Source of the DNA: Flavobacteriales bacterium
GTDB lineage: Bacteria; Bacteroidota; Bacteroidia; Flavobacteriales_F; PHOS-HE28
Direction of reading: 5' to 3'
Assembly: GCA_020635655.1 (NCBI GenBank)
Contig: JACJZI010000014.1
Coordinates: 5,204 to 69,203, forward strand
DNA length: 64,000 bases
Part shown: positions 56,453-64,000 of the stretch, piece after piece
Layout of the letters: every line of letters starts with the position of its first letter
Numbering within the stretch: the stretch's first letter is position 1
Position numbers and translations under genes: made by a program
The notes under the pieces: generated by a model
Told to the model about the DNA's origin: nothing
What the model saw: only the letters and a program-made list of their open reading frames with translations
Databases searched by the model: none

Positions 56453-56575
56453 ATGCGCGACAGCAGCATGGAAGATGGATCCCGGCACACACGCAGGAGC
56501 CGCCTGATCTGGTGGCTCGCCCTGGCCGTGTCGCTCGGTGGTCTCATGGCCTTGTGCGCGATGAGCGGTTCCTGA
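56453..56575 (+). CDS. Possible small single-span membrane protein
   Basis: 40 aa. The basic/charged N-terminus (MRDSSMEDGSRHTRRSR) precedes one hydrophobic segment (LIWWLALAVSLGGLMALCAM). TACGTTGG at 56399-56406 could be its -7 element. The frame lies in the 213-bp gap between the outer-membrane protein start and the parC stop, the only candidate gene there. The composition makes sense for a membrane peptide, but its size makes chance possible. Confidence 0.3.
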   Translation: MRDSSMEDGSRHTRRSRLIWWLALAVSLGGLMALCAMSGS

Positions 56576-56584
56576 CCATCGCGC

Positions 56585-59332
56585 TCAGTCCAAGCCGAGT
56601 TCGATCTGCTTGCCCGGTGAGTAGCCGATCAATGGGTCGTCCGGGTCACGATCGATATCATCCGACGCCTGCATCCGTTTGAACCGCTTCACCGGCGACT
56701 CCTCCAGCCCTTCCATCTCGGGAGGGTCCAGGTTCCCGATCTCGTCCTCGCTGATCAACATGCCCTGCACCTCCTCCAACTCCGGGGTCATCGGCACGAA
56801 CACGGGATCGAGCAGTTCCAGGTCCTTCACCTTGTATGGGGTCAGACGATTGCCCAAGGCCTTCACGCCCTTGACCGCGATCAGCTCCTCCAGGTCGACG
56901 ACCTCCTCCGGTCGATCGTTGCTGCGCTTGTCGAAACCGATCCGCACATGCGGATGCGCGACCAGACTGTGCAATGCCAGCTTGCTGTCCGCGTGTTCGG
57001 TGATGAAGCGCACCGGGTCCCTGGCCGGTTCGGTCAGGAAGCGTTTCACCTGGTACTGCTGCTTCTCTCCCTCCCAATAGATCGCGGACAGCGCCGCCTT
57101 GGGATCCCATTTGACGACCGTGATCGCCTCGTCGGGGAAATGCGTGTTCAGCGAGAACGGGAACAGTTGATAGCTTCCCGAGGACAACACACAGAGCACC
57201 CGATCATCTCCGGAAAAACGTCCCAGATAGCGGCCATGACCGGTGTCGTTCAGGCGACGGACCGTTTCATCGAACCAGATGGGGATGGCGCCGAGCGTAC
57301 TGCCTCCGCGCTCCCTCTGTGTGATCTTCGCGACCATGTGCCGGGTGAGCAGGTTGCCCTTGCTGCTCCTCCCTTTCACGGCCAACTTGCCCAGGTCGAT
57401 GTCGAATTTGGTCTTGCGCAGGTTGGGACGGGGGCGCAGCTGCACCTGCACCACTTCGGCCGCGCCATCCGGGTTGGCGGTGAAATAGACCACGTGCGAA
57501 CCCGCCGTGCCGTTCGTGAGGTCGTACTCCTTGTCGCGCGTGATGCCGGTGACCGCGAACCGCTTCATGAAGTAGGCGCCCTTGGTACCGTCCTGGTAGA
57601 TCAAGTGATAGATCGTGCGGTCGTCCCCCTTTTTCCAAACACCGGCATGCAGGATGCCCTTGCCCACGAACTTCTTGTCGGCCACCTTGGTCACCACCAT
57701 GGTCCCGTTGTCGCGGAAGACGATGATGTCATCGATATCGGAGCACTCATCGACCTGCTCGAAGTTGCGGAGCCCCCACCCGATGAAGCCTTCCGCCCTG
57801 TCCACATAGAGCTTGCGGTTGGCCACGGCCACCTTGGTCGCCACGATGGTGTCGAACGTGCGCAGTTCGGTCCTGCGCTCCCGGCCGGCACCGTACTTCT
57901 TCTTCAGCTCCTTGAAGTAGTCCACCGCGTGGTCCACGAGGTGGTCCAGCTTGTGGCGCACCTCGGCCAGCTGGTCCTCCAGGCCCTTGATGTGCGCGTC
58001 GGCACGGAAGCTGTCGAACTTGCTGATGCGCTTGATCTTGATCTCGGTGAGCCGCACCACGTCCTCGTCGGTCACGGCCCGCTTCAGCATCTGGACGTGC
58101 GGCCTGAGGCCCTTGTGGATGAAGGCGATGACCTCCTCCCAGGTCTCGGCCTCCTCGATGCGCCGATACACCTTCTTCTCGATGAAGATCCGCTCCAGCG
58201 AACTGAAATGCCACTGTTCCTCGAGCTCGTCCCTGCGGATCTCCAGCTCGGTCCGGAGCAGGTCCAGCGTGTGCTGGGTGCTGATCTTGAGCAGTTCGTT
58301 CACGCTGACGAAGCGCGGCCTCTCCAGACCGTCCTCGCCGATCTCGATCACGGTGGCGTTCGGTGCGATGCTCAGTTCGCAGTCGCTGAACGCATAGAGC
58401 GCATCGATCGTGGTGTCGGGTGACACGCCCGCGGGCAGGTGGATGATGATCTCCGCGTTCTCGGCGGTATTGTCCTCGATGTGCCGGACCTTCAGCTTGC
58501 CCTTGTCGTTGGCCTTGATGATGCTCTCGATCAGGCCGGTCGTCGTGGTACCGAAAGGCACTTCCGTGATCACCAGCGTCCGGTTGTCCTCCTTGCGGAT
58601 CCGGGCGCGCACCCGCACGCGACCGCCACGCTGCCCCTCGTTGTACTGCTCGACGTCGGCCATGCCTCCCGTCGGGAAGTCGGGCAACACCTGCGCACGC
58701 TTTCCCCGAAGCACGGCGATGCTCGCGTCGATCAGCTCGTTGAAGTTGTGCGGGAGCACCTTGCAGCTCAGGCCGACGGCGATCCCCTCGCCGCCCTGGG
58801 CCAGCAACAACGGGAACTTCACCGGCAGATGCACCGGTTCCTTGTTGCGGCCGTCGTAGCTCATCTGCCAGGCCGTGGTCTTGGGATTGAAGACCACGTT
58901 CAGCGCGAACTTGCTGAGCCGTGCCTCGATGTAGCGCGGGGCGGCGGCGCTGTCGCCCGTGAGGATGTTCCCCCAGTTGCCCTGCGCATCGATCAGGAGG
59001 TCCTTCTGTCCCAATTGCACCAGCGCATCGCCGATGCTCGCGTCCCCATGCGGATGGTACTGCATGGTGTGCCCGATGATGTTCGCCACCTTGTTGTAGC
59101 GGCCATCATCCAGTTCCTTCATCGCGTGCAGGATCCGGCGTTGCACGGGTTTCAGGCCGTCGGCGAGCGCAGGTACGGCGCGCTCCAGGATCACGTAGCT
59201 GGCATAGTCCAGGAACCAGTCGCGGTACATGCCGCTCACGGAGAAGGTGCCGCCACCCGTTCCCGGCACGTTGCGGTGCTCGCCGTTCTCGCCCGCTCCT
59301 TCTTGGTCCGTTCCTTCGGGTTCGTCGCTCAT
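56585..59332 (-). CDS. parC: DNA topoisomerase IV subunit A
   Basis: 915 aa from the ATG at 59332 (five codons after another possible start). It is the breakage-reunion subunit of a type IIA topoisomerase. The catalytic tyrosine is Y134 (AAPRYIEARLS). The helix-turn-helix region holds YHPHGDASIGDALV. The C-terminal part is a beta-pinwheel-like domain, but the GyrA box is absent (only a degenerate ITQRERGGS). The partner and operon (parE) also point to topoisomerase IV, which decatenates daughter chromosomes. The residue equivalent to the quinolone-contact serine is Ala98. It overlaps the lipoprotein gene by 4 bp. Confidence 0.93.
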   Translation of the reverse strand: MSDEPEGTDQEGAGENGEHRNVPGTGGGTFSVSGMYRDWFLDYASYVILERAVPALADGLKPVQRRILHAMKELDDGRYNKVANIIGHTMQYHPHGDASIGDALVQLGQKDLLIDAQGNWGNILTGDSAAAPRYIEARLSKFALNVVFNPKTTAWQMSYDGRNKEPVHLPVKFPLLLAQGGEGIAVGLSCKVLPHNFNELIDASIAVLRGKRAQVLPDFPTGGMADVEQYNEGQRGGRVRVRARIRKEDNRTLVITEVPFGTTTTGLIESIIKANDKGKLKVRHIEDNTAENAEIIIHLPAGVSPDTTIDALYAFSDCELSIAPNATVIEIGEDGLERPRFVSVNELLKISTQHTLDLLRTELEIRRDELEEQWHFSSLERIFIEKKVYRRIEEAETWEEVIAFIHKGLRPHVQMLKRAVTDEDVVRLTEIKIKRISKFDSFRADAHIKGLEDQLAEVRHKLDHLVDHAVDYFKELKKKYGAGRERRTELRTFDTIVATKVAVANRKLYVDRAEGFIGWGLRNFEQVDECSDIDDIIVFRDNGTMVVTKVADKKFVGKGILHAGVWKKGDDRTIYHLIYQDGTKGAYFMKRFAVTGITRDKEYDLTNGTAGSHVVYFTANPDGAAEVVQVQLRPRPNLRKTKFDIDLGKLAVKGRSSKGNLLTRHMVAKITQRERGGSTLGAIPIWFDETVRRLNDTGHGRYLGRFSGDDRVLCVLSSGSYQLFPFSLNTHFPDEAITVVKWDPKAALSAIYWEGEKQQYQVKRFLTEPARDPVRFITEHADSKLALHSLVAHPHVRIGFDKRSNDRPEEVVDLEELIAVKGVKALGNRLTPYKVKDLELLDPVFVPMTPELEEVQGMLISEDEIGNLDPPEMEGLEESPVKRFKRMQASDDIDRDPDDPLIGYSPGKQIELGLD

Positions 59333-59763
59333 TCCACCAGTGTACAACAGATCGTTTCAGGACGCCCATAGCTCAGGTCGTTCGACAAACGGAGCTGCAA
59401 GCAGAGCTCCTGCCCCACTGCGAAGTCGGTCTTTCGGTACCTGAACACATGACTTCCCACCGGATATTGTCCCAGGATCACCTGCTCCCCATTGCTCAGG
59501 TCCGTCACCTGTACATAGTAGGAGGCTGCGGAAAGGAAATGTTCGTCATGCACGTGGAACTGCACCACCTGACGCTGATAGGTGATGATCGTATCCGCCA
59601 CAACGGTCTCGATGTACGTCGTGTCGAAGGAGAACATCGCCGGACCATCAAAATCCGGATCGAACGGATTGTCGTGCAATTCGCTCAGGTCGATGGGATC
59701 CTTGCGGCAACCCGCGAGGAACAGGGAGGCGCCTAATCCAAGGATGATGATCAGGTACCTCAT
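59329..59763 (-). CDS. Small lipoprotein between parE and parC
   Basis: 144 aa. Signal peptide [19 protein letters not shown] with a clean lipobox, so lipidation at C19 is expected. The mature protein is acidic, with a beta-rich centre (VVQFHVHDEHFLSAASYYVQ) and paired cysteines near the C-terminus (ELCLQ, TICCTLVE). The family is not recognised. It overlaps both neighbours by 4 bp (ATGA), so it is translated from the parE operon message. The frame can be extended upstream to 59793, but the lipoprotein signal decides the start. Confidence 0.82.
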   Translation of the reverse strand: MRYLIIILGLGASLFLAGCRKDPIDLSELHDNPFDPDFDGPAMFSFDTTYIETVVADTIITYQRQVVQFHVHDEHFLSAASYYVQVTDLSNGEQVILGQYPVGSHVFRYRKTDFAVGQELCLQLRLSNDLSYGRPETICCTLVE

Positions 59764-60488
59764 CGTATCGGTATGCTCATTCCCGCGCACCATACCCCGC
59801 CGTGGTCGTCCGGCAGCCAGGTCAGACCTTCGAATCTTGCCTTCTGCCTATCCTCGAACACAGGTTCGCGCCAATTGCCGGACCGGTGCCAGAGCCAGAC
59901 GGTGGCCCCCAATGTGATCGCGGTGAGGCCCGAAGCGATCGCAAAGCCCGTTCGCGCGCGCCGCAGGTCCTTCTGATGGTCCGGGATGGTCTCTTCCTTC
60001 AGTGTGCGGATGGACCTGGGTGCGCTTGATGTGCGGTAGACCTCCTTGTCATCCTGGAGCGTACGATAGGCCTTGTCCATGTGCGCATAGGCGAGCACCG
60101 TCCAGGTCAGTCCACCTGCCGAGGCCAGGGCCGGGACATAGCGGGCAAGATGCTTGTCGGAACGCCACTTGTCATGCGCCTTGCGATAGGTCACAAAGGC
60201 CGGATCATGGGGCAGGCGCAATACGAATTGCACCGCGCTGCCGGGCACGATGATCACTCCTGTATCGATGACGGATCGACCGGGAGCCCAAAATGACAAT
60301 GCGTGATGACCACCGCTCAGGGTCACCTCCCGCTGCTGCATCCGATAGGCGTGGTCCACCACGAATTCAAAAGAATCGCCCGGATCGATCAACAAACGGA
60401 GCGTACCCGAGGTCTGGGCCAACGCCGGACCCATCCCCAACGAGAAGAGCAAGAGCGATGCGAAAAGTCCGGCCCTATCCATGGTCAT
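59760..60488 (-). CDS. PEGA-like exported membrane protein between parE and parC
   Basis: 242 aa. Signal peptide at residues 1-25 ([10 protein letters not shown]). A beta domain at ~27-95 resembles PEGA-type sandwiches ([33 protein letters not shown]). Two hydrophobic segments lie at ~118-135 and ~180-200. The remainder is basic and polar. The function is unknown; a surface-glycan or envelope role is suggested only by the fold. It overlaps parE and the lipoprotein gene by 4 bp each. Confidence 0.78.
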   Translation of the reverse strand: MTMDRAGLFASLLLFSLGMGPALAQTSGTLRLLIDPGDSFEFVVDHAYRMQQREVTLSGGHHALSFWAPGRSVIDTGVIIVPGSAVQFVLRLPHDPAFVTYRKAHDKWRSDKHLARYVPALASAGGLTWTVLAYAHMDKAYRTLQDDKEVYRTSSAPRSIRTLKEETIPDHQKDLRRARTGFAIASGLTAITLGATVWLWHRSGNWREPVFEDRQKARFEGLTWLPDDHGGVWCAGMSIPIR

Positions 60489-62422
60489 GCCTCCGCTTCC
60501 ACTTCGTTCTCCTCCAATTTGCGGGCGATCGCCTTCACCCGTTCAAGGGCGATGCCTTCCTTCACCGGTCCCGCCTCCTCGCCCACCAGGTCCTTCTCGA
60601 CGCGCAGGTTGCTGATGATGAAGTCCTGCCGCTCCGGGGTGTTCTTGCCCATGTAGAACCCGAGCAGGTCGTTCACCACGGCGTCCTTCGTGATCATCAC
60701 CGGCTCCAGGCGCATGTCCTCGCCGATGAAATGTTTGAACTCGTCGGGGCTGATCTCGCCAAGCCCCTTGAACCGGGTGATCTCCGGGTCCCGGCCCAGC
60801 TTCGCGATCGCCTTCTTCCGTTCCTCCTCGCTGTAGCAATAGATCGTCTCCTTCTTGTTCCGCACGCGGAAGAGCGGGGTCTGCAGGATGTAGAGATGGT
60901 CGTTCTTCACCAGGTCCGGGAAGAACTGCAGGAAGAAGGTGAGCAGGAGCAGCCGGATGTGCATGCCGTCCACGTCCGCATCGGTGGCGATCACGATCCG
61001 GTTGTAGCGCAGCCCGTCCATGCCGTCCTCGATGTTCAACGCGGCCTGGACCAGGTTGAACTCCTCGTTCTCGTACACCACCTTCTTGGTCAGGCCGTAG
61101 CAGTTGAGCGGCTTCCCCTTGAGGCTGAAAACGGCCTGGGTGTTCACGTCACGGCTCTTGGTGATGCTGCCACTGGCGCTGTCGCCCTCGGTGATGAAGA
61201 GGGTGGTCTCGTTCTTCCGGTCGTCCTTCTTCGGATCGCTCAGGTGCACGCGGCAGTCGCGTAGTTTGCGGTTGTGCAAGCTGGCCTTCTTGGCCCGTTC
61301 ACGCGCCAGCTTGCGAATGCCGCTGAGTTCCTTGCGTTCCCTTTCGTTCTGCAGGATCCGGGACTGGATCACCTCGGCGACCTCCGGGTGTTTGTGCAGG
61401 AAATTGTTCAGCTCCCGGCCGATGAAATCGCCGATGAAGCTGCGCATGCTCTGTCCCCCGGGTTCCACCTCCTGGCTGCCGAGCTTGGTCTTGGTCTGGC
61501 TCTCGAACACCGGTTCGATGACCTTCACGCTGATCGCCGCGACAATGCCCGTCCGGATATCGTTGGCATCCCAGTCCTTCTTGAAGAAGTCGCGGATGGT
61601 CCTGACCACCGCCTCACGGAATGCACCCTGGTGCGTGCCTCCCTGCGTGGTGTGCTGCCCGTTGACGAAACTGTAGTACTCCTCGCCGTAGTGCTGGGCG
61701 TGCGTCAGTGCCACTTCGATGTCATCGCCGACCAGATGGACGATCGGATACAGCGGCTCGCCGTCCATCTTGGTGGTCAGCAGGTCCAGCAGACCGTGCT
61801 TGCTCTGGAAGCGCTGGCCGTTGAATACGATCGTGAGGCCCGTGTTCAGGTAGCAGTAGTTCCACAACAACCGCTCGATGTGCTGGTCACGGTACTGATA
61901 GTGCTTGAACATCTGCTCATCGGGCTCGAAGAGCACGCGCGTGCCGTTCGGCTCATCGGTCCTGACCAGCTTTTCGTCCTTGCGCAGGACACCGCGATCG
62001 AACTCCGCACGTTTCATCTGACCATCGCGCACGCTCTCGATCCGGAAGTAGGTGCTCAGGGCGTTCACCGCCTTGGTGCCCACCCCGTTCAATCCGACGC
62101 TCTTCTTGAAGGCCTTGCTGTCGTACTTGGCGCCGGTGTTGATCTTGCTCACCACGTCGATCACCTTCCCCAGGGGGATGCCCCGGCCGTGGTCGCGTAC
62201 CTCCACGCGTCCCTCCTCGATCCGCACCTCCACCTTCTTCCCATAGCCCATCACGTACTCGTCGATGCAGTTGTCCAGCACCTCCTTGAGAAGGATGTAG
62301 ATGCCATCGTCGAAGCTGCTGCCGTCGCCGAGCTTGCCGATGTACATGCCGGGGCGGAGCCGGATATGCTCTTTCCAGTCGAGCGATCGGATGTGCTCCT
62401 CGCTGTAATTGACCTCGCTCAT
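60485..62422 (-). CDS. parE: DNA topoisomerase IV subunit B
   Basis: 645 aa. It is the ATPase subunit. The GHKL motifs are [19 protein letters not shown] and [14 protein letters not shown]. The transducer domain is complete. The TOPRIM metal site has [18 protein letters not shown] and DADVDGMHI. The length fits ParE rather than GyrB with its insert. First gene of the operon parE / PEGA-like / lipoprotein / parC. Confidence 0.95.
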   Translation of the reverse strand: MSEVNYSEEHIRSLDWKEHIRLRPGMYIGKLGDGSSFDDGIYILLKEVLDNCIDEYVMGYGKKVEVRIEEGRVEVRDHGRGIPLGKVIDVVSKINTGAKYDSKAFKKSVGLNGVGTKAVNALSTYFRIESVRDGQMKRAEFDRGVLRKDEKLVRTDEPNGTRVLFEPDEQMFKHYQYRDQHIERLLWNYCYLNTGLTIVFNGQRFQSKHGLLDLLTTKMDGEPLYPIVHLVGDDIEVALTHAQHYGEEYYSFVNGQHTTQGGTHQGAFREAVVRTIRDFFKKDWDANDIRTGIVAAISVKVIEPVFESQTKTKLGSQEVEPGGQSMRSFIGDFIGRELNNFLHKHPEVAEVIQSRILQNERERKELSGIRKLARERAKKASLHNRKLRDCRVHLSDPKKDDRKNETTLFITEGDSASGSITKSRDVNTQAVFSLKGKPLNCYGLTKKVVYENEEFNLVQAALNIEDGMDGLRYNRIVIATDADVDGMHIRLLLLTFFLQFFPDLVKNDHLYILQTPLFRVRNKKETIYCYSEEERKKAIAKLGRDPEITRFKGLGEISPDEFKHFIGEDMRLEPVMITKDAVVNDLLGFYMGKNTPERQDFIISNLRVEKDLVGEEAGPVKEGIALERVKAIARKLEENEVEAEA

Positions 62423-62476
62423 GTGCGCATGGACCGCCGGAATACCTTGTCCCGTGCGGGTTCCCTAAAGATGGGA

Positions 62477-62484
62477 CGAAATTA
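62477..62484 (-). promoter_or_regulatory. -7 promoter element (TAATTTCG) of the parE operon
   Basis: Minus strand, 54 bp before the parE ATG; one mismatch to TAnnTTTG. The gap 62485-62639 also holds the direct repeats described next. Confidence 0.45.
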
Positions 62485-62525
62485 CTCCCCTTGTCGGGTC
62501 AGCATCCGGCCCGGTTTCCACAGGC

Positions 62526-62557
62526 TTTTCAACGATCCGGGGCATTTTTCAACGATC
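62526..62557. repeat. Direct repeat TTTTCAACGATC, two copies 20 bp apart
   Basis: Copies begin at 62526 and 62546, each followed by a CCGGGG-like run. They lie upstream of the parE promoter, and TTTCCACAGG sits just beside them. The 20-bp period puts both on one face of the helix, as for a protein-binding site. Confidence 0.6.
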
Positions 62558-62592
62558 GCCGGGGCGCGCGGGCCATTTGGTGTGGAAAGGAC

Positions 62593-62616
62593 AAGCCCGG
62601 CGGTCCGGCCGGGCTT
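62593..62616 (-). terminator. Terminator of the M3 peptidase gene
   Basis: Stem AAGCCCGGC/GCCGGGCTT with a 6-nt loop, 23 bp past the stop on the minus strand; a GTCCTTTCC stretch follows. Confidence 0.5.
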
Positions 62617-62639
62617 GCACGACTTCAGGTCCGGCAGGG

Positions 62640-64000
62640 TCACTTCAAGCCACGCTTCTCCAAAAGGGGCCCCACCTCGGCATCGCGCCCGCGGAAGGCG
62701 CGGTAAAGTTCACCCTCGTCCATGCTCCCTCCCTTCGAAAGGATGGTCTCCCGGAAGTGCAGCCCGTTCGCACGGGTCATTCCACCATGCTCCTTGAACC
62801 ACTGGAAGGCATCGGCCTCCAGCACTTCGCTCCACATGTAGGCATAGTAGTTCGCCGCGTACCCGGTGCCCCAGATGTGGCTGAAATAGCAGCTCTTGTA
62901 ACGGGGCGGCACCGCGTCGAGGTCCAGGCCGTACTTGTGCAGCGCGGCATGTTCGAAACCTTCGACGTCCTCCACCTTCGGCGCATCGGGCGCCAGGGAA
63001 TGCCATTCGATATCGAGCAAGGCGGCGGCGAGGTACTCGGTGGTCATGTAGCCCTGGTTGAACTTGCCGGCCTTGCGGAGCTTCTCGACCAGATCGTCCG
63101 GCATGGGCTCGCCCGTATCGTAGCGCTTGGCGTAGTTGGCGAAGACCTTCGGGTCCTTCGCCCAATTCTCATTGAACTGGGAGGGGAACTCCACGAAGTC
63201 GGTCGAGGTGGCCGTGCCACTGAACTTCGGGTACTTCCTGTCGGATAACATGCCGTGCAGGGCATGGCCGAACTCGTGGAAGACGGTGGTGACATCGTCC
63301 CAGCTCAACAGGCAGGGCTGGCCTTGCGCGGGCTTCACGAAGTTGCAGTTCTGGGTGATCACCGGGTGTTGGTCGAGCAGCCTGCTCTGGTCCACGTAGC
63401 TGTCCATCCAGGCGCCGCCGTTCTTGTTGTCGCGGGCATAGTAGTCCCCGTAGAACAGCCCGATCGCCGTCCTGTTGGTGTCCAGGATGTCGAAGACGCG
63501 CACGTCGGGGTGGTAGACCGGCAGGTCATGACGCTCCTTGAAGGTGAGGCCATAGAGTTCATGGGCGGCGAAGAAGATGCCGTTCTGCAGGACGCTCTCC
63601 AGCTCGAAGTAGGGTTTGATGGCTGCCTCGTCCAGGTCATATTCGGCCTTGCGCACCTGCTCGGCGTAGAAATCCCAATCCCAGGGCTGGAGGTTGAAGC
63701 CTCCCTCCTGCTTGTCGATCAGGGCCTGCAGCTTGGCGGCCTCTGCGCGGGCGTTCTTCGCCGCGGCGGGGGCCATCCCGGCGAGCAATTTGGTGGCGGA
63801 GGCGGGATCATGTGCCATCTGATCGTCCATGACGTACGACGCCCAGTTCGGGAACCCGAGCAGACCGGCCTTTTCCGCGCGGAGCTGGGCCAGCCGGGTG
63901 ATGATCGCCTTGTTGTCGTAAGGTCCGCCGTGGCTGTTCCGGGCGATGGATGCCCGGAAGATCCGTTCGCGCAGGTCCCTGTTCTTCAGGACGGCCAATG
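62640..64000 (-). CDS. dcp: M3 family metallopeptidase (peptidyl-dipeptidase Dcp type), C-terminal part
   Basis: About 453 residues of the C-terminal part; the gene continues beyond the right edge, so its start is not seen. The zinc site HEFGHALH (HExxH) and the following Glu in FVEFPSQFNENW are intact. The region GLRFRETILSKGGSMDEGEL-like near the C-terminus matches M3 enzymes. Dcp removes C-terminal dipeptides from short peptides; full-length members are about 680-720 aa, so roughly 230-270 residues lie outside. Other M3 oligopeptidases are the alternative. Confidence 0.92.
   Translation of the reverse strand, partial: LAVLKNRDLRERIFRASIARNSHGGPYDNKAIITRLAQLRAEKAGLLGFPNWASYVMDDQMAHDPASATKLLAGMAPAAAKNARAEAAKLQALIDKQEGGFNLQPWDWDFYAEQVRKAEYDLDEAAIKPYFELESVLQNGIFFAAHELYGLTFKERHDLPVYHPDVRVFDILDTNRTAIGLFYGDYYARDNKNGGAWMDSYVDQSRLLDQHPVITQNCNFVKPAQGQPCLLSWDDVTTVFHEFGHALHGMLSDRKYPKFSGTATSTDFVEFPSQFNENWAKDPKVFANYAKRYDTGEPMPDDLVEKLRKAGKFNQGYMTTEYLAAALLDIEWHSLAPDAPKVEDVEGFEHAALHKYGLDLDAVPPRYKSCYFSHIWGTGYAANYYAYMWSEVLEADAFQWFKEHGGMTRANGLHFRETILSKGGSMDEGELYRAFRGRDAEVGPLLEKRGLK

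Noticed and set aside
56585..62422. Assignment of the topoisomerase subunits as GyrA/GyrB
   Set aside because: The A subunit lacks the GyrA box and the B subunit lacks the GyrB insert length; the operon pairing also fits topoisomerase IV.

Overview
The window is ordinary, gene-dense chromosome from a GC-rich member of the Bacteroidota, probably a flavobacterial-type lineage; the class is inferred and the phylum is firm. The evidence for the phylum is: four large secreted proteins ending in type IX secretion (T9SS) or gliding-associated sorting domains; a TonB receptor with a carboxypeptidase-regulatory N-terminus; an ECF sigma/FecR pair; class-typical neighbours (tamB divergent from tsaD; START-like protein, LptF, RibBA); and a recurring TAnnTT(T/C/G)G promoter element in place of Shine-Dalgarno-led starts. 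No insertion sequence, prophage, integron or CRISPR array is visible. All three RNA genes are tRNAs (Ser-GCT, Pro-TGG, Met-CAT).

Layout. 0-10 kb: DUF457 membrane protein, phospholipase D-like enzyme, T9SS cargo protein, tRNA-Ser/tRNA-Pro, thiolase, NlpC/P60 hydrolase, TonB-dependent receptor and a small DUF4177-like exported protein. 10-23 kb: a sigma / FecR / STN-repeat protein operon beside two very large tandem paralogues, each made of a beta-propeller, Ig-like modules and a gliding-type C-terminus. 23-36 kb: housekeeping genes, namely clpB, sixA-like, DnaJ-membrane protein, ilvE, recQ, 3-methyladenine glycosylase, fmt, HU, trmH, and a lysine/alanine repeat protein resembling the histone H1 tail. 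36-45 kb: pdxH, YqgE, class IV aminotransferase, GmhB-like phosphatase, rhomboid, a small lipoprotein, then START-like protein, LptF, two glycosyltransferases and ribBA. 45-56 kb: tamB, tsaD, TPR protein, choice-of-anchor-B T9SS protein, UspA and an outer-membrane barrel. 56-64 kb: a tightly coupled operon parE / membrane protein / lipoprotein / parC, then the C-terminal part of an M3 peptidase running off the right edge.

How the genes work together. Several neighbourhoods serve the envelope: LptF with glycosyltransferases, TamB, rhomboid, T9SS cargo and outer-membrane proteins. The sigma/FecR/STN operon looks like a surface-signalling switch whose surface partner is a repeat protein rather than a TonB barrel. 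Two lysine-rich, chromatin-like sequences lie within about 4 kb of each other: a free H1-like protein and a 180-residue tail fused to a START-like domain. The best candidates for something not well described are this tail-START fusion, the barrel-less STN repeat protein, and the two envelope genes embedded between the topoisomerase IV subunits. No wholly new system is proven by the sequence alone.
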